Shown here one piece after another: positions 25,421-37,600 of a stretch of DNA of 64,000 nt. The notes below the pieces were generated by a model. The model saw nothing but the letters and a program-made list of their open reading frames with translations. It was not told the origin of the DNA and searched no databases. How positions within the stretch are numbered: position 1 is the stretch's first letter; every line of letters begins with the position of its first letter. Position numbers and translations under genes: made by a program. This stretch comes from Acholoe squamosa (lineage: Eukaryota > Annelida > Polychaeta > Phyllodocida > Polynoidae): NCBI GenBank assembly GCA_949317995.1, contig OX439051.1, positions 38,877,250 to 38,941,249 of the forward strand. Direction: 5' to 3'.

Positions 25421-25811
25421 CTCGTGCCCTTATGCTACTGTATGGAATAGGGGTAGCACTGTTAAGTTTTTAGAAAAGAAAAAAAATCCCCGCACCTATG
25501 CGGCGCCATTGTTGCATGCAAGCTGTATATTATACGTGGTGTATAGCGGTAGCCATTTTTACTGCTCTCCTAACAAAGTGATGTCCAAATAGTGCAGACC
25601 ACAATGGTGCTTGTCAAAAAAAGAAACCTTCTATGTCGTAAAACTCGATAAAAATGTTTTTAGCAGACTCTTAAACATTTCATGGCCGTAATGCGTTACT
25701 TCATGATAAACGCATCATGGCTATTGATCTGCATAATGCAGCCGTGGTGTGTTTTAGATATGCAATACTCATGAGTGATCCACTAGCATCAATTCATTGA
25801 TTTGGTGCATA

Positions 25812-25868
<57 letters not shown>
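25812..25868. repeat. GAT trinucleotide microsatellite
   Basis: About 19 uninterrupted GAT/ATG units run inside a degenerate GCATGATGCA-family fragment that itself contains GATGATG, so the family sequence probably seeded the expansion. Confidence 0.95.
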
Positions 25869-25870
<2 letters not shown>

Positions 25871-28740
25871 TCCTCAGAATTTTCATACACCCTGGATTAC
25901 ATTCCTGTCCACGTATCTTGATGACCATACCATGATGCACCTATGAAATACAATACATGCAGCACTTCATTGGTGCATCGTCAACCAAATACATTATATT
26001 AGTGGCTCCTCCAGGGTTAAAGCATCATGTGCTTCTTAATGGGTTAAATATGTCACCAGTGTACTGTTAGTGTTAATGGTGTGGTGGTGGCGGGAGGGGG
26101 GGGGGTCCCTTCAGGCACCTTCTGGTAAAATGCCTGCTGGGAAGACAGGTACACTGCGCCACATAGTCAACTATTATGGGATGAGACACCCCCCCCCCCC
26201 TTTCCATCACACATCACCACAGGCTCACTTTGTTTTTCTGCAGTCCTCCTTACATTATATCTTAAATGAAACAAAAAGGCATTAGTTTGACTCAAAATAA
26301 TATTTCTTACTTTTAATAGCATTACAACAAGGAACCATAGAGAAACATCCTTAAATATGTCACACCTTTGATCTCTTAAGAAGCTATTCTTTTACTTTTA
26401 CGTAGTAACCACCTTGCATGCATACCCCCCCCCCCCCATGCCCTACCACCAGCTTTTGAAACAGTTTTGGAATCATGACTTCAACTTAAGCCTTGCCCGG
26501 CCTAGATCCCAAAATGAGAATTAGCTTGGTCCATCGTACAAAGTGTTTCACTCTCCGCTCATTATAGATCCAGCTTAAAATATTTCATAGAATCTGCTAG
26601 ATGATTAAGAATTGAACTACATGTATCTAGTGAGTGCTATTTAGGTCGTGGGTGTCAACAGTAATCTGTGGCAGTAAAATGTCTGAAGTGATTTGGGATG
26701 TCATGCTGCGTCCTTCAAAATGCCCCCAAGGTCCTTGTGGTCCAGTAAACATGCAGTGTCAAAAGGTCCCTATTGACGCAGCGTCCATTCACGTGTAATG
26801 GACGCTCGTTACACAGAACTAACTGTTGTACTCTACCACATTACTTCATGTCTGGATTTACTAGGACTTCAATCTATAAGGCGTTCAAGATTTTATGCTC
26901 TCAATTTGCATTTAGAATAATGACGGCCATGATACAGAGGTATTATAATGGCTTTTATGATAGTCATTAGACACTAGCTATACATTGAGAAGTCATTAAT
27001 CCTTCTTATTCAGCCATTACTGACAAGACAGACAACAGGAACGCTGTTCTTCTCACGGTAGAGCTCTCCTCACAAGGAGATAGATTCTAAATGGCAGGAA
27101 GTCAGACCAAGTGGACGCATTGACGTCTAGGGACGCTGAGTTCATTGCAAGCAGACGACATTTTGTTCAATGGATCCTCGGAATATTAAGGAATCTCTTC
27201 TGCATGAGATGACTGAAGTCAAGTTTGACTTCTGAGAGGATACGGTATATGTACTAGGAGTCTACCACTTGGAAACTTACTTACTCTTGATAAGCTGGTG
27301 GTATTTTTAACTGGATTGGAACAACTGGGAAAGATTAGTGTGTCTGTATCTGGATTAATACAGTGATAATTGCAGGTAAGATATGTTTGCCATGGTTTAG
27401 AAGCATTTTATAAGAATGGTGTTCTATATCGTTGTGCATTATAGTGTAAACCTAGCCCTAAAGAGGCCTGGGTTGTATCATATGGTCACTCTTAGATTTC
27501 CAATTGTCTTTAAATTTTCTCTTTTTATATTAGTTAATGGTTAGTGGTTGCTGAGAGATATTAATGATTTTTTTTTCTTCTGTATGCGACACCTTTTCTT
27601 CTGAGCCATGAATTACTGCTCACAAGAATACATGTGGTGTCACAGTGCAAACAGGAGGGAAAATGTCTGATTCTGACCCTATTTCTATTAATCAAGTGTA
27701 GACCTCAATGACCCTTTACACTAAAGATAAACGTCATATTTCCTTTTTTTATATAATGCATCTCAACTAACAAAATGTGTACAGATTTTGCAATAGTTTC
27801 CATGGAAACTGACATACATAAACTGAACAGCCTTTCACTGTATAAAGGTGACTCAACGTTATACTGGTTACATGTACCTATTTTTTTCTTTATTTAAACC
27901 TTTAGTGAAAATAACTTGGTATCAAAACTATGATTGTCTGTCATATTTAAGGCCTCCTACCACTGATTATTATAGGCACAGTAGTATTGTTTTATATGGG
28001 CACTATGATATCTAAAACCATGTCACATGAATACAGAGATACATGTACCTTTACACAACATGTGCACATGTATAGATTAGTAGTTGGTGTCCTAAACATC
28101 AACCACTTTTTACCACCTCTTTAGTACTGCATTCATTCCCTTGCTATCCTACCGAACTTACCGCAATATCCTCAAATATAAGGCACACCCGACATTCAAT
28201 ATAGGCCTAAGTAACATCCTCCGAAAGGTATTTATCAAGATGGTACGACTAGACTCCCTCAAATTGTAGTGGCATTACTCGGTCTAATGCCATTACAGCC
28301 TAAATCTAAAGGGCAGTAATGACTACACAAGTACGACTCCTCAATTAAACCATATGTAATTGATACATTATATGCTGATCATACAGAACAGTCGTAGTGC
28401 AATACCTACGATCATCCACTCAAAGTACCAGGGTTTCAACTCGTATTAGATGTGTGCAGTCATACCATCTTTTGAAATGCCCTCCAGTTGAAGGAGAATC
28501 CATAAGTGGCAGGGCCTAATCCTGTTTTAGGTCGCTATGGAAAATAAGGAACGTGTTTTGCACAACTGGAAAAATGCTAGACCTATGTAGACCCCTTGTG
28601 TATATAGCGACTTAAAAGTTCTACCCATGGCAAATGTAGAGGTTCAAATAAACATAGCGACCTATTTAATAGCGACCTAAAACAGGAGTAATATATAGGA
28701 AAGAAAGAAAGAAACTTAAACAGAAGAATAGATTAGCATA

Positions 28741-28999
28741 GAAGCTTGCCCCGCAGGGCTACTAATATGGAATAGAAAAGAAGCTTGCCCCGCAGGGCTA
28801 CTTTAATGGAATAGGATAGAATTTTGCCCCGCAGGGCTAGTCATTCAAATTCAATAGCCCTGCGGGGCAAGCTTCTTTTCTATTCCATATTAGTAGCCCT
28901 GCGGGGCAAGCTTCTATTCTATACCATATTGATAGCCCTGCAGGGCAAGCTTCTATTCTATACCATTTTGATAGCCCTGCGAGGCAAGCTTCCATTCTA
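28741..28999. mobile_element. Inverted tandem array of GAAGCTTGCCCCGCAGGGCTA units
   Basis: Three units of about 45 bp with GCTTGCCCCGCAGGGCTA occur on the left (28741-28837). Four inverted units (TAGCCCTGCGGGGCAAGC) follow from about 28855 to 28999. The whole can fold into one long stem. A 65-codon open frame over the right half is a repeat artefact. A separate smaller inverted repeat (ACTGAATAAGGGTCAT) follows at about 29070-29180. Confidence 0.85.
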
Positions 29000-31062
29000 T
29001 CTTATATGTGCAACTCAATAAGGATGATAAAAAATGTTTCAAATAGAACTAGATCATGGGTTTTTAGTTACTGAATAAGGGTCATCTTCATGATTACAAA
29101 CATTTACTGAATAAGGGTAATGACCCTTATTCAGTAACTATTTACAATAGTCAAGATGACCCTTATTCAGTTAAGAATGCCCTTCTACCACTATCACATT
29201 CACATTAAAGAGGAATACACAGAACAAGCCATTCCATTTCCTTCATTTAGATTCCATCTTTTCCATTCACCCTTTAATTTTCTTTAGTTTTCAAGAGTTA
29301 TCATGACTTAATCTATTCTTTAGCGACTTAAAGTGGGAGAATGCCGGGGTGGCCAGGTGGGATGTCACATTTTCAAAAATTATTTTTTTAAGGCCCATAT
29401 TAAATACATCATGTGAAACAAACTAAATATTTTAGCTAGAAGGGAACTACAGAAGGTCACTGTACTGGGAGAGGTGAAACAGTCCATGTAGCTACCATGT
29501 ACCTGTGACAAATGAACATAATAGGGGTTCTGCATAGTTCTATTCACTGGTCATTGGGCATTGATTGTGCATCAAACAGACCCATGTTGGGTCATACCTA
29601 ATGTCTAAGGGGCCCGGGCTAAGGGGTAGATCCAACTAAAACTCAACTAGGCCATGGCACCAATAATACACCTATGATTGTAAAGGACCCCTGGAATCTA
29701 CCTAAATTGATCTTGGTGTCACTGCAAACTAATTATTTGATTATCACAAGTAGATATGTGTATTCAATGATCTGATGATCATTCATTCATAGAGGGATTT
29801 GGTGTATAATATGGAATGAAACTACCCCTGCTCCCCATGGGGTGCCTATAGACCATGTGTTTATGGTCAGCTGAGGGTAGTGGTTAGCTAGTAGGGTGTG
29901 TTGTTTGATCCCCATATAAGCTGACGGTCTGGCCAGAAAAAGTTTGGCTAGTATTACAACACAGGTCTATTACTAGGAAGGTGTGAGGTAGAGCTATGTA
30001 GCTATGTGTGACAGATGAACAGGTAGACATCCACCACCTGCCATTGTCCACATTACAGTGGGGGTGAAGCAGCCAAAATGTGTGGGAAATGGGGTGTAAA
30101 TGTGTCCCCAACCCCCCTGCCCATAGTCAGGTAAGATTTTAGTTTACCCCCAAATCCGTTACTCTGGTCAATAATATGGCTGAAGGGGGGAGGGGGTCCA
30201 GCCAGGTGTGACATAATTTTTGAGAGGGGTGTCGGTTGACTGTGCCAGTGTGGTGGGGGGGGGGGGGTGGAAATGGCCAAAAAAGGTGTGACATAATTTA
30301 TGGACGGCCCCTATGATAAATTTGCCTATATGACTTGGTAAACCCCAAAGTCGGCAATTCCTTAAAGGTATATACAGCGGGTCCATCCTAGCATACAAGC
30401 CACGCCTTGTATACACAGGCTATTACAATAATATGTTACACATAATTTACTTTCTCATGTAGTCCACCTTCCATTTTTCCACACCCCCCCCCTATACATT
30501 AATCTGCAATTGGGTCATATCCATGTGTCTACATGGCCTGATAATGAATAGTCTGTAGCAGTTAGATATGCAGTAAAAGTTTATAGTTATTTAATTGTCC
30601 GACCTACATGTAGCTGTTGCTGTTAAATAGTCTGTGTACTGGTCAGGTACAACTAATCAGGCATCAGGGGAAAATATACTTATTCATTGATGGATTGTTT
30701 CATCCCTTCATTTATCCATCAACTCATTTATCAAGTTAATCCTTCCATTCATCTATTTGTTCATACATAGATACATTAAGATATTGTCCTTATATTCATT
30801 TGTTCATTCATACATTTACTTTCGTGCATTCACCCACACATATCAATCACCCACTTTGATTAATTCCTGTGTTTCTTAAATACAGTGATATAGTATTGCA
30901 TTTATAAAATAGGGAGTTAAAGTTTTGAGAATCAAAACTCTTCCAAAACTTGAAATGTGACCAAACCATGTTTAATTACGCTGATCTTCTCAAGTATTAA
31001 ATTCAACCATTAATCATAGCGCATTGCAAAAATAATATAGATTTTTTTCACCACTTCCTTCA

Positions 31063-32348
31063 GGCCAAATCCCACAACGCGAAAAACGACCATATACACT
31101 CTTGATTTAGGAATGCAGTAGTCCTTAGCCGATATTGGAGGGGTAATATCGTCTATGGAAGGCCTATAACGGCTAAGAGGCCTTGTCAAAGTGTTGTGAT
31201 TTCAAGGGTGGATCACATAAAAAAATTTTGATATTTTCTCCACAAGAGACTAGAAATCTTTGTGATATACCTAAATCCCCTGTGATTAAGAGGAAAACAA
31301 AAATTTCTAGTACATCACAAGAGGTCTGTTTTGGATAAATCATGACCTAAGTTCCACACACTATAGGCCAAATCCCACAACGTGAAAATGGTCGGGAAAT
31401 CGTTGTGAAATAGGATATGTGGGTGCTTAGCCGATATTGGGGTGGTAATATCGTATAGGGAAGACCTATAAAGGCTAAGAATCCCTGTCAAAGTGCTGGT
31501 ATTTAGGGAGTATAGTACATCAAAAGTTTTTTTATATTTTCTTCACAAAGGGCTTGAAATCTCTGTGATAGACTCAAAATCCCTGTGATTTAGAGGAAAA
31601 CAACAGTTTCTAGGAAATCAAAAGAGGTGTGTCTTTGATAAATCAGGAGCCAAGTTCCACATACTACAGTCATAATGGGGTTCTGTTTGTGATTTATGCA
31701 AGCTACATTTGTTTATGCTATGCAGGAGACCATTGCAAACCACAGAAAATAGTCAGAGACAACTGTGATTTTAATATCAAATACTCTATCTCTGTGAATC
31801 ATTCTAGCAACTCATCTGTGCAGTAATGAAAATCACAGAGATTCCCCTGCTACTATCAGCTATAGTCGCATTTGGAGTGGTAAGAAGTGCAGTGAGTACC
31901 CTTGTGATTTAGGAAATTTGCAAGAGTCCAATGTTGCCGATTTCCAGAATCACAGACATTTCAGACCCATTTTTCACATAGTGGGATTTGGCCTTATAGC
32001 CATAAGAATGTTCTTCTTGTGGTTTGTGTGTGCTTCATTACATGTATTGCACAGTCTATTTATAAAACTAAAGATCTAAACTATTGCAAACATAAGAATT
32101 CTGTGATATACAACAGTGTTTTTGATATCAAACACTCCTTCTCTGTGAATCAAAGTAGCAACTAGTCAGTAGAGTAATGAATTTCACAGAGATTTCCCCT
32201 CCAATATCGGCTAACAGTTGGATTTGGCAAAGGTATGGGTGGTATAGGGCAAACCTTGTGATTTAGGATATTGACAAGAGTACAAGGCTGCTGATATCCA
32301 AAATCACAAATAGTTTAGACCCATTTTTCACGTAGTGGGATTTGGCCT
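31063..32348. mobile_element. Nested GGCCAAATCCCAC inverted-repeat elements
   Basis: GGCCAAATCCCACAACG occurs at 31063 and about 31366, and its inverse GTGGGATTTGGCC ends at about 31993 and 32347. The sequences after each left tip are direct repeats of about 300 bp (both contain TTAGCCGATATTGG and TTTCTAG blocks), and the right arms are likewise doubled. This fits one copy inserted in another, or doubled arms. No transposase frame is present. Confidence 0.8.
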
Positions 32349-32589
32349 TTACATTATATGGGCCTAGAAGGTGTTTTCTCACCTTCATCAGAGATCTAAA
32401 AGCAACAACAACAAATGTCCGTCATAAGCTAGGTGTGAAAAGTATCTGTTTATATCTGATAGCCCAATAAAGGTAGCACTCTGCTTTATTTCACAAATAA
32501 TCTGGTCAGCATGATGCATGAATGCAGTCCTGGCGACCAGTGCCGGCATGATGCACCACTGTGGGGGGTGTGGATGGGGGGTCCCCCAT

Positions 32590-32800
32590 GTCACATGTCA
32601 ATTTTAAGAAATGGTTGTCACATGTCACTTAAATCCCCATGTCCCATGTCACCTCTAAGAACCTCTCATGTCACATGTCAATTTTTAGAAATGGTTATGT
32701 CACATGTCACTTAAATCCCCATGTCCCATGTCACCTCTAAGAACCTCTCATGTCACATGTCGATTTTAAGAAATTGCCATGTCACCATGTCAAATTTAGT
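32590..32800. repeat. Tandem repeat of about 105 bp built on CATGTCACATGT
   Basis: Two full units and a partial third, each with TCACATGTCA...TTAAGAAATGG followed by TTAAATCCCCATGTCCCATG and CACCTCTAAGAACCTCT. The smaller motif ATGTCAC/ATGTCCC repeats inside each unit. Confidence 0.85.
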
Positions 32801-33436
32801 GGTCCACACCCATACTGTGATACTACTCTAGCACTGTATGTGGCATTGCGGCATCATAAGGGTGAATAGGCTAGGCATAAAGGTTTAAGGATTATGAATG
32901 GAGTTTTCAGAGTGTCACTACATGTATGTTGGACCTGTCAGGATGTTGGTCAGGGTGGCCCGACATGACCTAGTATTTCCGGTAATGAACTATGTTAATG
33001 TATCACCTTCACACATTGCGCATGCACATATGATACCTTACATGTAGACGTCATTAAACGTGACATAAATGCTGTGAGGTGACGTCACAGACACCTTACT
33101 AATTACACCTTAATGAAACAACCGCAACCACTGTAAAACGACAGTGAAATGGTAGAATGGTAGGATTAATCCCAATGAGTAGGACAGAGCCATTGCTAGT
33201 ACCAAACAAATTTCCTAGGTGGCTCATGTAGTCGGGGGCTAGATCAGTGCTCAGTTGGCCTCTTTGTACTTTGGTTGGCCCTTCCTAATAGCCTATATGA
33301 AGCTATATTCTAAAAATCTATACCTTTGGATAGCAAATACTTTAAACTTAAAAAAATATTAGCTTTATATAGACTTAGTACTTCAAATACAAGATAAATG
33401 AAACTTTAAAAGTTTTCTTAGAGGGCACATACGTAT

Positions 33437-33786
33437 TGTAGCGAATTAGACGAACACAGGAGTAAGTCGTTCAATTAAGCTTGGGGAAAACTCAACCCGT
33501 ATATTGTGTGAATAAAGGTGTACAAATATCAAGGCGTGTCTCTTCTATTAATCGGATCTCATCAGTTACATAGCCAACGTCGTTCCTAAAGTCTACATAG
33601 GACTCTGCTGGGGAGGCTGGGTCACGTCCGCACCAGACAGCTGGGAGTCATAGACTGAAGGGGCAGCGGCCCCCGCGGGCCTTATATAGCAACCGCGGGC
33701 ACCGCGCCCCCTCGTGGTGCGGGACCGAACCAGCCCAACCCGCAGAGTCCCGCGGAAAGCCTAGCGCTTCCCGCCCCGCCGCTACA
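33437..33786 (-). repeat. 3' LTR of the gypsy element
   Basis: 350 bp with TGTAGCG...CGCTACA ends (TG...CA plus a 6-bp inverted tip). The same length and, as far as I can read, the same sequence as the copy at 44185-44534. Confidence 0.95.
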
Positions 33787-33799
33787 CTCTTCCCTCCTT
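33787..33799 (-). other. Polypurine tract
   Basis: Directly upstream of the 3' LTR on the minus strand lies AAGGAGGGAAGAG, the expected plus-strand primer site for reverse transcription. Confidence 0.8.
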
Positions 33800-34650
33800 A
33801 CTTTAAACACTATACATGAAAGAACTATGGGAAGGTGTACAAAGTAAAGCGGCTATGACATCGCAAAAATGGCGCCCCCATACGCCCTCTACCAGGTAGG
33901 GTTACTAGAATTATAGACAACCAGTTACTAATGTGATATAGAATAATAAGTACTACAATTACTGGCCCTGCGACATCAAGCGCACTCAGGCTCAAATATA
34001 AATCAACAGTCGTAATAGCTTCCACACGAATCTCGTCAACAGCTTGGACGGTAACAACTCGGTGACCTAGCAACCGCAACACATAAACGAAGCCGGAACC
34101 CACGGTCCCATCCGTAGGGTGGTTACACAGTCCTGACACATGGGGGGGACAACGGTCCCGACCCGGGGGGAACAGCAATCCCAACAACTCGTAGGGGGCA
34201 ACGGCCCCAACACCTCTGTACTCCTGAGCTCAACCTCGCCCTGGGAGCTCGGGCCCGCCCTCGGGCCTACCTTGCTGGGTCCCAACCTCAACAAGTCCCG
34301 GTGGGAGCTGGGGCCAACAAGCCCAGCCCCCCTCCGGAGGAGCCGACCGCCGCGGCTCGGAGGACCCCGCACCGGCCCGACTACTCGCCAGTAGTAGGCG
34401 CGTGCTGCAACAGACGAGAAACAATAGGTGATTAGGTGGTCTGCAACAGCTATGCGGGTGTCCAGTGTGCTCCCCTCTCGCATCTGGGGGAGGCTTGGAG
34501 TGGGCTTTTCCTGAACCTTCTCAGTACTGGGGGCCCGAATTACAGTGAAAGGATGAAGTTTGCTTACAGCTATAGACGAACTGAGACGGGTACGAACAAG
34601 ACGGTTATTACATTCATGATGACCACCACTTCTCCCCTTCCCCGCCTCAA
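33800..34650 (-). other. Gypsy 3' untranslated segment
   Basis: About 850 bp between the pol stop and the purine tract. GC-rich short open frames here (for example 34067-34483) show no motif, no membrane segment and no envelope-like sequence. Confidence 0.5.
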
Positions 34651-37600
34651 TTACTGGCGGGGGAGGGGGCTCTGCCCGAAAGGGGGCACTCGGTCTAGAC
34701 GTGGAGTAGTGTCAGGCGGACTTACCGGAGCCGGGGAGTCCTCCTGCGGTGGCGGCGCCCGCTCGGGTCCTGCTGGGGGTGCTCCCTGAGCGGCTGCGGC
34801 GGCGGGGGCCGCTCCCTGGGCGGCCGCTGGTGCCCGGCGACCTGGGACCACCCGCCGGTACGTGGTGGCCGTGGTGTTGGACACCGTGAAAGTGTCCCTG
34901 TCGTGGAAGCGGACGCGGCTACTGATGTCCCCGGTGAGTGCCCCGTACCCAGGTCCAAAGTCGCGGGGGGGAACCAAGTAAGCCGCATACCGCTCCAGCG
35001 GGTCTGGATCCCTCCCCCGCACGTGCCACCAAGGCGGCACAAAGGACGCCGCCCCTGTGGGTCTGGCCGAGGGGGCCGGGGCTCGGCGCCGACGACGGGC
35101 ACTCGGCGGTGTATGCCGGAAGGAGGTCCACGCCGGTAACTCCGGCGCGGGCGGCAGGTCGGCGGTGGTGTCCCTATCCTTTGCCGGGTCCCTGGAGGGT
35201 ACCTTCGGGCGACGAGGGGGGGAAGGCGGTGGCGACTGCCACTCCACGGGAAGAGGACGCCCCGTCTCGTCATCCGAGGGACATAGCCTGGTACTGGGTG
35301 TGGCCGTGGCCACAGCGTCCAAGGCGGCCCTTTCCTCCGGGGTGACGGCCCCTCCGGGCCAAGCCCGTACCGGCTCTGACCGATCGGTCTGCGTGGGGGT
35401 GCTGGCTACCGGGGTCATGCGGATCAGCTGGATGGGGCTCGCTCCGTCCCACTCCCGGTTTAAGGCCACCATATCCTCCGCCGTGAGAGTGATGGTAACG
35501 GGGAGGGTTTCCGCCGTGCCGACTGGGGTGCTACTGGCGAGCAGGTTACGCACGGCGGTCGCTGCCTCGTCCTCGCCGACGTTGTCCAGCCGCACGCCCC
35601 CGAAGGTGCGCGAGTCGCCGCTGTCTCTTGCCTGAGTGAGGTTGGGTGCCAGCGCAGCCTCACTTAGCCGCGGGGGGGTGCAGGCCGTGAGTGCCACCTC
35701 CTCTGCGGCCGTAGGAGACTCGGGCTCACAGGTGGGGGCAGGGTCTCCGGAGGACACGGTCTCAACCCGGGCGGGAGCACCGGTCGGGCCTGGGTCCCCG
35801 GGGGCCCCTCCGGCTGCGAGCTCCTCCTGGGGAGGCGCTGGCTCAGTACGAGCCCCCTCGTCCGAAGTGCCAGGGCGAGACGGTAGTGTGGGTAGGGCCT
35901 GGCACAAGGGCTGCAGGTCCAGCTGGTCCTTTTCCCTCGGTCTCTCGTGTGGGGCCTGGGCGGGTGAGGGCACTGGTCGGGTAGCGACCTCCCCCTCCCC
36001 GTCCTGAGGCAAGGCTGCTGCCTCCGGAGCCTCCACTTCCCCACCGGGGGTCTCTCCGGCAGGGGACTCCACCGGTGAAGGTGAGTCGGCTCCCGTGGGG
36101 GGAGCGGTGGACGCGGTGGGGAGCACTGGCTTGGTACTAGCCTCTCCCTTCTCCTGGTCCGCCGTCGCTTCCCCAGTGGTGTAAGAGGTGGGGGCCACTG
36201 ACCTCGTAACGGTCTCCTCCCCCCTCAGCTCTACCACCTCCTCTTCCTCAGAGGAGAGTGGTACCGACTGGTACCTAATGACCGACTCCGGGGCGGGGGT
36301 ACTCCCGGTAGTTACCGCGCCCGTCGTGGTCGGGGAAGAAAGGGCATCCGAGGCCACAGCCGCTTTAACTGGGGCACTCTCCGTAGACCGCGTAGAGGCC
36401 GCCAGGGGGGTCACCACCGGTGCTCCTGGGGGAGGTAGGCCCCACATGGTGAGGAGGTCCGTCATCCGGCGTGCCATCTCCTCCTGGTTGGCGCCTCCCG
36501 CCACGTAGGCCGATCCCATAGCCATCAAGGCCTCGCGGTCCAGGGGAACGCCTGCCGAGGCTCCGGTAAAGGCTCCCGGTGTCCCCCACGCCACGGTCGT
36601 AGTCACCGCCGGTGTCGCAGCCGGGGAGGTGACTCCCAGTCCTCCAGAGGGGGGTACGGCGGGGGTCACCGAGGTAACCGTGGAAGACGGCTTGGGGGAG
36701 GCGGGGGTAGCCGACCGCCTCTGAGCCTTGGTGAGGGGGGGCGACTTGGGGGAGGCGGAAGCGCTCCTCACGGAGGCCCTCCTCCTCTTACCTCCGGGCT
36801 GGAGGGTGGGGGGCAGGGACCCGCTCCCCTCAGCGGCAGGCTGGAGAGGCGAGACGGCGCCCAGACTGAAGGTGGGGCTGCTTCCCAAGTCGGTGGCTCT
36901 GGTGTCTGTACGGCTCCGGGGCCGCGAGCGGGAGGGCGAGGCCTGCCGATCCTTAGGTGGACGGCCACTGGAGGTAACCGTGGCGGCGGGGGCCTTCCCC
37001 TTCTCCCTAGGCGACTTGGATGGTGTCCGCTTGGTCGAGGTCCCGCCGCGGGACCGGGAGGGGGACGAGGCCTTAGACTGCCGTTGTTGTCGGCCCTCCT
37101 TGGCGGGACGGCCCGCCGGGGCGGTCACCCGCGCCGCGGGACTCGGGCTCTCCTCGGGGGAGGAGGGGGCTGAGCCGTCCGACTCCTCTCCGGAGCTCTC
37201 CTCGGACCCTTCCGAGGACTCGGCCTCCACAGGGATGGCCACACGCTTCCTAGGGGATGGGGATTGGGCGGACAGCCCTGGGAGCGGACGAGCAGCAGGC
37301 ATCCTCTTGTGGTCCCGCACCCACGGGTGATCTCCTCCCCCCTCCGACCTGTGGCGGGTCCTGATGTGCCGCAGCACGTCCTCCGGCCTGTCCGAGGCAT
37401 ACAGGCACCCCTTGGTTCGAAAGGGGCAGAACCACCCCTTCAACTCCCCCGTCGGATGTTGCCGGCTCTGGTGGCGTTTCAGGGCTTGCCGGCGGGAGAA
37501 ATCCACCCCGCAAATGTCGCAGGGGATCCGCGACGACGCCATCACACCATGTGAACACGTTTCTGCGGGACTGCGGGACCTTCCGCGGGGGCTGCGGGAC

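Larger units (their letters stand above)
23764..33180. other. Long non-coding stretch between the small gene and the retroelement nest
   Basis: It begins with the probable 3' UTR of the small gene. It then holds a 50-bp direct duplication (about 24969-25090), a CAGTGGCGGAT MITE (25198-25420), a GAT microsatellite (25812-25868), an inverted tandem element (28741-28999), nested inverted elements (31063-32348) and a tandem repeat (32590-32800). A good GTAAGAT donor near 27377 could end a non-coding first exon of some plus-strand gene. I saw no supported coding exon. Confidence 0.5.

Noticed and set aside
27360..27385. Possible non-coding first exon ending at a GTAAGAT donor
   Set aside because: Only a single donor-like site; no start signal or partner acceptor can be tied to it.
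34067..34483. Possible env or third gene downstream of pol
   Set aside because: No signal peptide, membrane segment or conserved motif; the segment lies between the pol stop and the purine tract.
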